DNA of 64,000 nt from Trichosporon coremiiforme (Eukaryota > Basidiomycota > Tremellomycetes > Trichosporonales > Trichosporonaceae), in assembly GCA_039545355.1 (NCBI GenBank), contig BCJJ01000027.1:186001-250000 (forward strand). Reading direction: 5' to 3'. Position 1 is the stretch's first letter. Each line of letters starts with the position of its first letter. Made by a program: the position numbers and the translations under genes. This document shows, piece by piece, positions 12,228-23,132 of the stretch. The notes under the pieces are model-generated. The model did no database searches, had not been told where the DNA came from, and worked only from the letters and a program-made list of their open reading frames with translations.

Positions 12228-12704
12228 ATGTCTGAGGACTGGCTCTGTCTCGCGCAGGGCAACAAGGGTGAGTCCCCCACTTCTGATGGGCACAGCTGAC
12301 GGCCAGCCCATTGCGTCCCCGTCTCCCGCAAGGCGTTCACCGTCAAGGAGTGCCGCATCTGCAAGCGCGACCTGTCCTTTCTCCCTTCTCCGCCCAAGAC
12401 GACTTCTCCGAGTTCGTCTCGCTCTTCCTCGCGCTCCTCGTCCTTTTCCGGCCCCTCTTCTCCGCCCTCGGCGACCGCGATCCTGCCTGGCCTCGACGCA
12501 CAGCCGTTGACACAGTCCCCGCCCAAGATGGAGAAGAGTAGGAGCAGCAGGAGCGGCAGGTCCCGCCGCCGCCTGCTCGGCAGCATTAGCGAGGCCCCCG
12601 AGACGGAGGCGATCAGAGACAACGGAGAGAGCAGCGAGGGCAGCGACGCGTCCAGCTCCAGCACGCCGAGTGCCGGGACTGCTGCCCTTCCCCGAGTTTT
12701 TTAG
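12228..12704 (+). CDS. Small cysteine-motif, Ser/Arg-rich protein, unknown
   Basis: Two exons, 12228-12267 and 12307-12704, with a 39-nt intron (GTGAGT donor, GCTGAC branch site, GGCCAG acceptor). The spliced frame encodes 145 residues. The first 40 form a compact head starting MSEDWLCLAQGNK with a C-x9-H-C spacing, then FTVKECRICKRDLSFL. Together with the CxxC these are plausible metal ligands, as in a small zinc ribbon. The remainder is low-complexity, with Ser runs, an SRSSRSGRSRRR basic patch and an acidic Ser-rich end. The frame was not obvious because exon 1 has only 13 codons and long antisense frames cover the locus. Against those, this reading has an ATG, a genome-typical intron and a tidy stop. 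I do not recognise the family. Confidence 0.55.
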
Positions 12705-13463
12705 AGTAGCGTAGCAAGCGAAGGCGAAGCGAATCATAGCGTATACTCGTCAATCAGTAGATCCATCTGTTGTATCATTAGCGCCTCCAGATCTGTTGCA
12801 CCGAGCTCTGCATTGACACCCCTGTCCTCTGACACAATCTCATGATGCATTGTGAGGACGGAGATGATCCTTGCACACACAGCTCACAGCGAAATGTTGA
12901 ACATGGCGGCGTCGATCTTGTGCTCCTGAGAACCGGGGCACCACCTCACGCTTTCGCGATGTTTGGTGAGCCTGGCTGGCTGGCTGGCTGATGGGTGGCG
13001 AACCTCCCGAATCGACTTTTCGGTTGGTTTGCCGGCTGTCCTGCCTCTCACGGCCGGGCATGAGCCATACCTACGCTTTGCGGATGCTTGCGCTTCGAGT
13101 AGCGACGTCATTGTTGCCAGCCATCGCTCCTTGCACCAATGCACCAATGCACCGAGACAACGGGCCTCCCGTCGCACTACTGAGCTTGTCGACCAGACTG
13201 TTACAGGCCAAGTGCGGTGACGCCGGAACTCATTAGTGTCCGCTCCTTCGCTCTAACTAGAACCACGTGCAACCGCTGGAACATGATGCAAATATCCACA
13301 TGCATCTGAGGAGCTAATGCGTCTACTGACTGCCGCACTAGCGGCCGGTCTCTCTACCGTTGCTTCGTCCGTCTATGCTGGGGAAAACTGCTGAATCCGT
13401 CCTTCCACTCCGCTCTAATGCTCCACTCCTACGACCTGAAGTCATCGACCTTCAGTCGACGAC
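12705..13463. other. Interval without a recognisable gene
   Basis: Convergent 3' flanks of the small cysteine-motif gene and RPN5. Only short overlapping frames are seen, with no repeat or RNA structure that I could identify. Confidence 0.5.
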
Positions 13464-15104
13464 CTAAGCCTTGACAGCCTTCCTCTTGCCGGCCTGGGCC
13501 TGGTTGGCCTCGTGCATGGCGTACTCCTTCGAGACGAGGTGGCTCGTCTTCTCGACGAGCTCGAGCATCTTGGAGATGTCATTGCTCCAAACGTTGAGGG
13601 TCTGGTTCGTCTTCATCGGCTTCTTGAAGCAGATGACGCCCTTCGGGCGGTCAATCTTGCCGTAGACCGTCTTGTCGTTGATGAGCTTGCAGAGCGTCTT
13701 CTCGGCCTGCGCCTCGCCGAGGTCGAGCAGCTGACACAGGCGCGCCATCGAGATGCGGCTGTAGTACTGCTCGATGACGCGGATGTTGTGCTCAATGACA
13801 CGGGAGTGCAGCTGCTTCCAGCGCACATCGCCCGGCGACTGGCTCGAATCGGTGTCCGCCTTCTGCAGCTGCAGCGACTGTCCCGTCTTCTTGCCGAGCT
13901 CGCTGTCCGACGCAAAGACTGGCGTCTTCCGCAGAGCAGGGCCGTACAGCTGCTCAATGCCCGGCCAGCGCATGAGCTCGCGCGTGACGAAACACTTGAG
14001 CAACTGGTAGTGCAGCGGCGCCTTCTCCAGCTCCGGCATCGCGTACAGCTTGTGCAGCATGTCGTTCTGCTCGTTGCTGTACGCCGCGAGCACGACGTAC
14101 ATGATGATGTTCTCGATGACGTTGAGCTCCCGCGAAGCGTCCGCTTTAACCTCGGCCGTGTCCCACACCGCCTGGTACGCGTTGCACACCTCGAGGTAGT
14201 TGTCGTCCTGGAGCGCGAGCTGCACGATGAGGTCGTAGTACCGCAGCTTGAGGTCAGAGCTCTCGGGCTCTTTCAGGTACACGCGGTTGATCTTCCTGCT
14301 GCCGACGCGGACCTTGCTCCAGTTGCCGCGCAGCGACTCGAGTCGCATCTGCTCCAGGATGAACTCGGTCTTCTCCCGCTTGTCCATACTGCTGTACGTC
14401 TCGATCTGGATGTCGCTCATCAGGTCCGCCGCCGCGTTCAGGTGGTCCTCGGCTGTGACGGGCTCCTTCTTCTTCTCCTTGTCGTCGTCTCCGGTGGCCG
14501 CCTTCTCCTCCTCCTGGTCCGTCTTGATCGAGCTCGACGCCTTCGGCGCAGTGTGCGACAGGGCCTCGTGATACTCGGCGAGCATGACCGTCAAGCGCGC
14601 CCGCTGCAGCTCGAGGTAGATCTTGCCCTCGGTGATGTCGCGGATCGTCGTCAGGAGCCGCAGCCACTCGTCCGTCTTGCCCTTGTACGCGCCGGCCGCC
14701 TTTTTCTTCTTGAGCTCAGCGAGATACGGGATCGCCTCGTCGACCATTCGAACGACCGCCTCCTTCAGCTGACCATGCTTCCTGCTCATGACGTGCAGTT
14801 GCGTGTTGAGGGCCTCGAGGTCGCCCTGCTCCCAGCACAACCGCATGAGCAGCTGCAGCAGCGCTGCCGTTGACGGCATGTCAGACGCCTTATCGTCAGA
14901 TACCGTAGAAGCGCAAGCTAACTCACATTACGTGTCTGCTTCTCGAGCGCAGAGATCTTATCAATCGCCTCGTTCAGCTTGCCGCTCTGTCTGTCAGTTG
15001 GTTGCTCAGCACCTCTAACTCACCGAAGCAAGCTTCTCAACCTCCGGCGTCAACTCCTTGACCTCGGGGGTGAAGTCCCTCTCCTGCTTTCGTTGGAAGG
15101 ACAT
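13464..15104 (-). CDS. RPN5: 26S proteasome regulatory subunit Rpn5 (PSMD12)
   Basis: Lid subunit of the 19S regulatory particle, needed for lid assembly and positioning of the Rpn11 deubiquitinase. Three exons: 15104-15024, 14986-14927 and 14888-13464, with phase-0 introns of 37 and 38 nt. The product has 521 residues. The N-terminus is helical (MSFQRKQERDFTPEVKEL). Helical repeats follow, including EGKIYLELQRARLTVML and the family-typical YYDLIVQLALQDD. A C-terminal PCI winged helix contains RISMARLCQLLDL and DRPKGVICF. A Lys/Glu-rich insert (EEEKAATGDDDKEKKKEP, roughly residues 175-195) makes it longer than yeast Rpn5. The gene is divergent from the mS23 gene across 324 bp. Confidence 0.95.
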
Positions 15105-15428
15105 GGTGGTAGGGGTTGGTGATTGCGGTGATCAAGCGACTTGCTTGCGAGTGACGACGGTGATGACGGCGGACAGTCATCTCAGCGTGCGCTCGCGCGT
15201 CCTGCGGTTGAGGTCAGACCACGTGGTGACACGGATGAATAAGTTGGATGTCATTTTTCGCATTATCTCCCGCCTGAAAGTGTCTCCGATGGGAGGCAGC
15301 CTCCATCCGACTTTTCCTAACGAGCTGCAGCGCGGTCTCGGCAGCTTGGCTTACAGAAAGCGTCTCCGCGCCTTCCTCCGTCTCAACCCGCTCCTCCCGC
15401 CCCTCGACCCCCGCACACCGGCTTCAAG
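15105..15428. promoter_or_regulatory. Shared divergent promoter region RPN5 / mS23
   Basis: A 324-bp gap between two start codons facing away from each other. It must contain both promoters. I see no clear TATA element or proteasome-box motif. Confidence 0.5.
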
Positions 15429-16461
15429 ATGGTGCGCAAGATCCCGACGCAGGTGCCGCAGCAGATGTCGCGTATGCTCGAGTCGAAGCTCGTGCGAGAG
15501 CCGCCGACATGGTGGGGTGCTGTGCTCGCGAACCCGCCCCCGGTGCTGCCTCCGCGCCAGGTTACGCCGCGGAACCGGCCAGACGCGACGCTGAAGCAGT
15601 ACCCGGACCTGGAGGCGGCGCACTTTGCGCAACACCACGGCCGCTCCCAGGCCAAGAACCACAAGCAGAAGCACCTGAAGGAGATCAAGCCGAAACCCGT
15701 CCAGATCTCGTACGCGATCGACAAGATCAGGCGGCAGTTCTTCGCCGACTTCCCGTTCGAGGCACTCCGGCCCACGTCTATCTCTGAGGGTATCGACATT
15801 GCCGACGAGAACCCCATCCAGGGCAAGAACTGGACCAAGCTCGTCCAGCGCGGCCGGTACCCGACTGTCGAGGATACGATCCAGTTCGCCCAGAAGCTCC
15901 ACACCGAGGACGGCATGGCCCTCCAGGTTGCGTACGATGAGGCCGTTTCCCAGTTCTGCCAGCTCCGCGCGCACCACGAGATGGCCAGCCAGGCCGCCGA
16001 GACCGAGGCCCGCCACTACGGCGCCAAATTCAAGCGTGACGAGTGGGTGAGTACATAATCTCCTTTTACCCCCAGCTATCGTACGGTGCGGACATAGCTA
16101 ACCTCAGACCCGTACGTTCGACAAGGAGCGTAGCGCGCTCGCCCGCACGGCGATTGAGCAGTCGGACGACCCCAATGCCGCCGCCGGCAACACGGGTCTC
16201 AAGTGGATCCCCAAGCCGAAGGTCTGGGCCGGCGACGTCCCGGCCGGCTCGGTCCCCGTTGGAGAGTTCACCGGCGCCAAGACCTACGTTGAGAAGTGGT
16301 CTCTGCCCGCCCCGGCGCGCTGGACCGGAGAGAACACCAAGGAGCCCCAGGGAGAACTCCTCCGCCTCCTGGGCCGCAAGGCCCGCGCCCCTCCCCCGCC
16401 GAAGGCCAGCGACGAGATGGACGACGCCCAGCTCCTGGCGGCTATCACGAGGAAGCAGTAG
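15429..16461 (+). CDS. RSM25: Mitochondrial small ribosomal subunit protein mS23 (Rsm25)
   Basis: Component of the mitochondrial small ribosomal subunit. Two exons, 15429-16046 and 16108-16461, with a 61-nt phase-0 intron, encode 323 residues. The start MVRKIPTQVPQQMSRMLESK and the following EPPTWWGAVLANPPP stretch match the mS23/Rsm25 N-terminal signature. RGRYPTVEDTIQFAQKLH in the middle is also characteristic. The protein has no cleaved-looking presequence but a basic N-terminus. The C-terminal half, Pro/Lys-rich with GRKARAPPPPKA near the end, is probably a fungal extension on the ribosome surface. Its frame and composition continue smoothly through the intron. Confidence 0.9.
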
Positions 16462-16920
16462 ACAATATATCATGCATCATTCATCATTTCTCGGATAGTA
16501 TCTGGACGTTTTTTGTTGCTGTGATCTGCTGGTTTTGCTCGCTCGGCAAATGTCTGCAATGGGTTTGATTGTCGTGCCTGGTTTGACCTCGTCCAGCTGT
16601 GGTTCACGGTGCGTTCTGGCCATACTGCTCTGCAACACGACCACTCGTCTGTATCCTGCAGCTGCAACAGAGGAACGTTTTGTCTATTTTCAATTGCATG
16701 TCTATTATGAACATAGGCTATGCAATAACCTGTCTTATGAGAGTTGCGGAGTCTTGAGTAGTTGCAAGGAAAGAAAGAATCAAACAAGTATGTTTGAGAA
16801 ATGCGATGATTTTATGTTGTATAAGTTGTTCTCACGAGCAACTGCCGCAGCAGGGCAGGAGGATGATGTAGTTCGCCCCTGAGATCTGTTGCGACAAAGT
16901 TGCCCGACACCCCGATGCGC
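16462..16920. other. Convergent 3' flank
   Basis: An AT-richer stretch between two converging stop codons, presumably holding both 3' UTRs and poly(A) sites. No gene is seen. Confidence 0.5.
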
Positions 16921-18832
16921 TTACTGGGCCTTGGCGTCGATGCCAGAGTCCGAGACGTTGCCGCCCTCCTCGACACCGACCATCTGGGCGACACCGGCGG
17001 CGTTCTTGAAGAAGGCAACGTCCTCACCGTCCTCGATGAAGATGCACTCGCGGTAGACACGGAAGAAGGCCTTGAACATGTTCTCGTCCGAGTACTGGTA
17101 GTGCTTGCCAAGGAACTTCTTGAGGTGCTCAGTCGCCTCCCAAGCGTTGTAGTGGGGCATACGCGAGGCAGTGTGGTGGGCGACGTGGGTCTCAATGATA
17201 CCGTGGAAGATGTACTTGCCGACGAAGCCGAAGTCACGGTCAACAGTGGCGAGGGCACCGCGGGCGAAGGTCCAGGTCTTCTCCGAGTAGTGGGGAAGGG
17301 TGGTGTCGGTGTGCTGGAGGAAGGTGATGAAGACGAGCCAGTGGTTAACCCAGAGGTAGGGGATGAAGTAGGTCAGGAAGACCTCAGTGACACCACGGTA
17401 GTAGGCCCAGACACCGAGGCCAGCGAGAACAAGAGCGACACCAATGTCAGACACGATGACGTCCCAGTACTGCGAAGCACGGAAGATGATCGAGCTGGGC
17501 TGGTAGTGGTTGGTGAACTTGGGGTAGTGGAGCTGGCCGGAAGCGTTGCGGATCAGGTACATGGGCCAACCGAAGAGCTGGTGGAGGAAAGCACCCCACA
17601 GAGCACCGATGGGCGACTCCTCGAGAGCCTCCTTGAGCTCAGCCTGGCGCCAGGCGGGAACGGCAATACCCTTCTGCTCCGACTCGTGCTTCTTCGGAGA
17701 GATACCGCGCTGCGAACGGGTGCGGGGAACGAAGACCTCGTCACGGGTAAGATGGCCGGTGGCAGCGTGGTGGCGGCCGTGAGAGATGCGCCACGAATGG
17801 TAAGGAACAAGGAGAGCCGAGTGGAGAACCCATCCAACAGCGTTGTTGATGGACTTGGACGACGAGTAGGCCTGATGACCGCACTCGTGAGCGATAACCC
17901 AGATACCAGTACCAAAGAGACCCGCGGTAATCTGGTAGCCGATCCAGAGAGCGATACGGGCGGCCCACTCAACGGGCTTGCTCAGGTTGCTAGGAACGTC
18001 AGCAACGGTTTCATCGCCACGCGTGGGGGAGGTACGAGCATATTTGATGCAGCCGAGTGGCTCAGAAGCTTGCGAGCTCAAGCTTAAAGGGACGTGCCGT
18101 AAACGGGTACCTCGGAAAACGTCGTTTCTCCGTGTCGTTGCGACATGGGAGGAGTGACAACCGGGCGTGCACGGTGCCACGCACGTTGGCACGTTACTCC
18201 GTTTTCGCTCATGCCTTATCTCTCGGCTCCAATTTTACTTCCATTTGCCACCCGGCCACCCGAAGACGGGCACCCCGGAAAATAGACACTCACAAGCGAG
18301 CAAGGAACGAGTTGATGTGCAGCGCGCCGTAGACGAGGGCGGCGATCACGACGGCATCCTGCAGGACGTAGAGGGACGAACGGAGGGCCGAGCGCTTGAA
18401 GCAGTGGGCACTGTTAAGGGGTCAGCTGAAATAAAGTGGAGACGTGACGGGTTCAAGGCACGAAAGCACGCCAAGCGGCGAGGCGGAAAGCCTGAGGAAG
18501 ACGGCCGAGCCGATCGCGACCGGCCTCCGCCCACGGGTACCGTACGGTTGCCGTCAAGGCGAATTTTCCTCCGGATGCGCGCCTTGATTGCGATAAAGAC
18601 TTACGGGATGGCGTCGAGGAGCTGCTTCGTCGTGAAGTTGGGGACGACGAACCTGCTAGGTCAGCTATGCTCAAAGATGAGATGACTAGCTTGCGGCAGT
18701 TTTGGCACGCCGCTCGCGGTATACGCACTTCTGGCCCTCGGTGAGCTCGAGGTCCTCAGCCTCGCGGAGGAGGGCGGCCTTGTTGGAGGCGCCGTCGTTG
18801 GCGACGTCGCGCTGGCGGAGAGTGGAAGCCAT
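16921..18832 (-). CDS. Delta-12-type fatty acid desaturase
   Basis: Endoplasmic-reticulum di-iron enzyme that converts oleoyl to linoleoyl chains. Four exons: 18832-18729, 18652-18605, 18410-18294 and 17989-16921, giving 445 residues with matching phases. The N-terminus passes from polar residues to FVVPNFTTKQLLDAIP and AHCFKRSALRSSLYV, the standard fungal FAD2 entry. The three histidine boxes are intact: HECGH (124-128), HGRHH (160-164) and HVAHH (358-362). Hydrophobic pairs lie between them. The acidic C-terminal tail lacks a clear retention signal. The third intron (304 nt) is unusually long for this genome, and the second (194 nt) is also long. A delta-15 or bifunctional activity cannot be excluded from sequence. 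Confidence 0.92.
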
Positions 18833-19603
18833 GGTGTTCGTGATCGTATACGATGAACGGCGGCGGAGCACGATTTTTTTCGATGCAACTATTCAGAGAG
18901 TCGCCTTGGCGAAGAGTTGGAGTCGAGTTTCAAGACAGGTTGGTGGAAAGAGACAAAAACCGAGAGAGGGTCTTCTTTTGAAAGAGAGCGTAAAGCAAGA
19001 GAGGAGGGGGGGATTGAGGAGGTCGGGGAGGGAGGAGGGGCGGAGAGAAGAAGAGTCGGGTAGGTAGTAGGAGATAGAGAAGAAAGAAATGCACGGATCT
19101 CCCTTGAGTGATGTCTAATATAATCCGCGATCTCAGAGTGGACCAGAGAGCGGCGTGATGGGCGGCCTCAAGCCAAGGCGTTATTGTGAGATCCTATCAA
19201 TCCTAGTCGGCCAAGGACCAAGGACCAAGGACCAAGGATCAAGGAACGCCCGACGAGTGCTCAGCGGCCGGCGGGGCAGCGGGGCGCGGGGCAGGCAGCG
19301 GTGAGCGGCCAGACGCGCGGGCGCAGGGGAATCCCCAGAGGTCGGGGGGGAGCATGCCGTGCCATGGTTGCTCAACATGCCAGCGGCCAGATGCCGAGGA
19401 TTACAGCGGGGATTAGGTTTTGCCCGACACGGATTAGCCTGGGATTACTACGTCGGGAGCACCTAAGGCTAAGGCTTGAGAGTGCTTCTTGATACGAAAA
19501 CCCTGCGGGTATGGATGAACACGCGCAGATTCCGACAAGGACCCCTCTAATGCCCCATGCATGCAACTTTTGTCTCGAATGCAGTCCAGCAAGTGTCCAC
19601 GGC
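18833..19603. other. Promoter side of the desaturase gene; no gene seen
   Basis: Begins with a purine-rich stretch on the + strand, about 18,930-19,090, which is pyrimidine-rich on the desaturase strand and fits a 5' leader. It also contains a 7-bp tandem repeat at 19211-19245. Confidence 0.5.
19211..19245. repeat. Tandem repeat, five 7-bp units of CCAAGGA
   Basis: Four exact units followed by one with a single change (TCAAGGA). Such a minisatellite is likely to vary in copy number between strains. Confidence 0.85.
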
Positions 19604-20162
19604 ATGTCAGCCGAAACTCAGGCGAGTCTCTCCGATGGCACCATTCGTTCCCCAGCCCCGCCCCAAAGACTGGCATCTGACCCTCAGCTCAACCCTTATC
19701 CTGTCCCCATCCCCGGGCACTACTGGGCACTGCAGGCACAGAGATCAACGCTGCGTGCGCGTGACGGAAGCAAAACGCGCACCACCGTGTGCGTCCTGCG
19801 TGCGTTGCGTTGGGTGAATTCGCGAGTGGCAATTCACCTTTGACCCGATCCCTATATCCCTGCTGCCATGCGCTGCCAGGAAACAAATCAAGATTGCGGC
19901 CGCTCAACCGCTCGCCGCTTCAGCTGCCTCCGCACCTCCGCCCTCCACTTCCACTCTGCATGGGTTCGCCGTGGAGCACACCGCCGCCCATCGACCATGT
20001 GCGCCGGGCAAAGGTGTGCTTTCCTTCGATATCAGGGACGATGAGGAAGATGTTCCTCGCGAGATGCCCAAGAAGAAGGCGAGAGCCAAGCGAGAGGAGG
20101 ACGAGGGGGTTGAGAAGGCCAGCAAGCATGGTCGTAAGGGTGCACCCGATTTCTTCTCATAG
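19604..20162 (+). CDS. Possible small two-exon gene, unrecognised
   Basis: Low-confidence model. The region from about 19,875 to 20,162 reads as protein: KQIKIAAAQPLAAS, then GVLSFDIRDDEEDVP and a Lys/Glu-rich end finishing GRKGAPDFFS with a TAG stop. No ATG lies in that frame nearby. An upstream frame from the ATG at 19604 (MSAETQASLSDG) can be joined in phase through a GTGCGT donor near 19,792 and a CTGCCAG acceptor near 19,874. The joined product would be about 160 residues with a basic/acidic low-complexity tail. I cannot name a family. The start, the donor or the whole model may be wrong; only the last 290 bp look clearly coding. Confidence 0.3.
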
Positions 20163-20319
20163 ACTGTATGACCTAGCTGTATGCATTAGACTTGCCGTCC
20201 CATACTTGTCGCCGCTCGAGATTTGCCACTCAGATCAGCCGGAAATTTGGTTCCATTGGACGCGCCGATGAGATCAACAAATCCGGACACCGACTTACCC
20301 TTGTCATCAACCAACCAAC

Positions 20320-22743
20320 ATGTTCATTAAAAGGGCTCGGCCACGCCCTTCCGTTCGAGCCCGCGAGACAGAAGATGACGTGCCGACGACCTCAAGTGAC
20401 GGCGATGCGTCGGTCGGAGAGAGCGGGAGCGGGAGCGTGATGGAGCAGAAAAAGGCGGCGCGCAAGAAGGCGCAGGGCCGGAGCAAGCTGAGTTTCGGTG
20501 GCGACGAGGAGGTACGTTAGAATACGTCGCAATGCTAACGTACAGACATCAGACTCGCCAGCATTCAAGCAGAAGAAGTCTCTACTCTCGCAGGCCCTGA
20601 AGGCCAGCTCGTCCGTCACGCCGACTGGTGGAGAGTCGCAGTCGTACTCAAGGGAATACCTCTCCGAGCTGAAGGCTGCTACGCCGACGCGAGCACCGAA
20701 ATCGGAGGGCGATGGCCTCTCCAACATCGCACAGGAGAAATACGCCTCTGATATTGCTGCGGACACGATAGCCGGCATTCCTGATCCTGCAGCTGTCGCC
20801 GCGGCCAAGAACCGACGGAAGGCTGCTCTGGAGGGCAGGTCCATGGATGAGGACTACATCTCGCTTGGCCCCGATCGCGGACCGCACCCCGAGTCTCGAC
20901 TCATGAGAGAAGAAGACGAAGGAGAGGAGGGCGATGAGGACTTTGCCTCGTACACAGAGGCGAACGACCGTCTGGCCATCGGGCGCGAGGCAAACCGAAA
21001 CGCCGCGCGACGGCTGAAGGGGGAGATTGGCGAGATGATCGCTGAGTGGGAGGAAGAAGAGAGCGACGAGGAGACCCGGGAATGGGAGCAAACTCTCGTC
21101 GCTCGAGGTGGCCAGACCCTCGTGGAGAGTAAGGTAAAGAAGGAAGAGCCGAAGAAGCACTACCAGCCCACACCAAGTGAGTCTAGCTGTCCGGTTGCCA
21201 ACATAACTGACGTCAGTCCCCCGATCGCGGCCGGTGCCGTCTGTGTCCGTTGCTGAGGCACGGATAGCGGCAAAAATGGCGGAACTCGAGGTCGTGAAGG
21301 CTGAGAGCGAAGCGGCTGTCGAGTCTGCAACCAGAGACCTCGTTAGCTTAGAAGAGCAGGAACGGGATATCCGGAAGCAAGTTGCCGAGGTGGATGGCAA
21401 GCGAGAGTGGATGGAGGGCTTCCAGGGATGGGTTGAGACTCTGGGCGGATTCCTCGAGGAGAAGGTGCCTCAACTTGACGAGGTCGAGCAGGACCAGTTC
21501 AAGTTCACCAAGGAGCGCGCCACGCTCATCTCAAAGCGGAGAGCGACGGATGATGCCGACGACCTCGCTCTGTTCCTCGGTGCTCCCGGAAGTGCTACCT
21601 CCGCAGAGGACGTAGAGGCTGCACGCCCGAACTCGGAGATCCGGAGATCACGAAGAAAAGATCGTGTGGACCGGAGAGCCCGGCGGCTCGGCGTTTTGGC
21701 GGCGGCCGAGGACCCGGAAGAGGGTTTCAGCACTGACTCTGATCTCGAAGGGGATATTGCCGACGACTATGAGGCGGCACAGAACGACCTTGACCGCCGA
21801 GTCCACTCGCTCCTGGACGATGTCAGGGCCGAGGACTTCCGGGATCCGACGAAGGGACTGGCCGTTCGGTTTGCGGACTGGCGAGAGCGGTATCCGGAAG
21901 ACTACAACGGTGCCTTCGGTGGTCTGGCACTGGTGCAGGCCTGGGAATTCTGGGCGCGAGGCGAGATGGTCGGATGGGAACCAGTCAAGGTGAGCTTTTC
22001 TCGTGCTGGGGACGAAGCTGACATCCAGAGCAACACCACTCTGGACTCCTTCACTTGGTTCAAGGCGTTGTTCAACTACTCGCGGCCACCAGTCGACCAT
22101 GAGGACGACGACATGGACCTCGAGCCGGAAGTAGGCGAGGAGGGCGACCTGACTGTGGAGATGGTTCACAAGGCCGTCTTGCCGTGGCTCACGAGGGCCT
22201 TCCAGAATGGCGCGTACGACCTGTACTCGGCTCGTCAGACCCGGCGAGCAGTCGACCTCGTCGAATTCATTGGCGACATGTCTAACGGCACCAAGGAATA
22301 CGACGTGAGCCTTAGACGTGTCCTTTCTAAACTGACATCAGGCACTCTGTAAGACGCTGACGAAAACCATTCTCGGCCTCTTCCAAGCGCATGCTCTCGA
22401 GCTCGCGTCGGCGATCGCGTCAGCCACGATGCCCGGCTCCATCCCCCCTCCGCCGTACAACCCAGCCGCGCGCAGCGCGATGCAGCGCTTCGTCCGACGC
22501 CGTGTGAAGCTGCTGCGCAACCTCCTCCTCTGGCGGCGGATATCGGCCGATGACGTACAGGACCTGATCAGCCGCTACGTCAACCTGCTGCGGGGCCCGT
22601 TGGCGAAGACGTGGGAGGGCGGGGGCGACGAGATGGGGCAGAAGGTGAGCTTCGAATTCTGCCTCCAAAGCTGACACCAGATCCTCGATATCCCGAACCT
22701 GAGGCTGGCGCCCGAGCTGCAGAAAATGCTCCGCCAGCCGTGA
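20320..22743 (+). CDS. GCFC-domain protein, PAXBP1/GCFC1-like splicing factor
   Basis: Likely nuclear spliceosome-associated protein; metazoan and plant relatives (GCFC1/PAXBP1, ILP1) act with the NTR/Prp43 disassembly machinery. Six exons: 20320-20511, 20546-21176, 21217-21989, 22029-22304, 22342-22644 and 22681-22743. The introns are 34, 40, 39, 37 and 36 nt, and the product has 745 residues. The N-terminus MFIKRARPRPSVRARETEDD is the basic/acidic start of the family. A disordered segment with SAATPTRAP-like repeats and acidic patches follows, then a coiled coil (AKMAELEVVKAESEAAVE), then the GCFC region with FADWRERYPEDYNGAFGG and FTWFKALFNYSRP. The 39-nt intron at 21990-22028 is stop-free and in frame, so an uncorrected ORF would carry 13 extra residues. 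Confidence 0.85.
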
Positions 22744-23132
22744 TGCATGTACCTTTAGTTGTACGCCGCGCACGAATACTGACCCTACTGGCGACCCCTT
22801 TCCGAACGTCTTTCCCGAGGAACGGTACCGCGCCTGGAGTCCGATGCCTCAGGTGCAGGCCCCTGTGCGCTGCCCTCTTGGGATGTTTACGGCGCACGGG
22901 AGGTTTCCGTCGGTACATCATAAGCGGCATTCTGACCCTGCCCCTGCCCTCCGAGGCGGTATCGTGGTAGCAGTGGCTCGTTCCGCCTCATACATTTCTT
23001 CATCCGCGTCGCCTTTTGTCCTTTGAGCATTGTCACATACGTCATCCGTCGCATTGTAGCAAGTAAATATAAGAATACATCGATACGCACAACACAATCA
23101 TTGTCCTACAATACAGAGCTGCCTCGTGTCAC
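22744..23132. other. Convergent 3' flank
   Basis: Lies between two converging stop codons. The frames present are short and overlapping; no gene is seen. Confidence 0.5.

Noticed and set aside
18040..18075. GCCGAGTGGCTCAGAAG resembling the D arm of a Ser/Leu tRNA
   Set aside because: No matching acceptor, anticodon or T arm follows; it lies inside an intron of the desaturase gene.
19889..20271. Frame starting MGSPWSTPPPIDHV in the 19.9-20.3 kb region
   Set aside because: It overlaps a more protein-like acidic/basic frame ending PDFFS and becomes Arg-rich and unordered after 20 residues.
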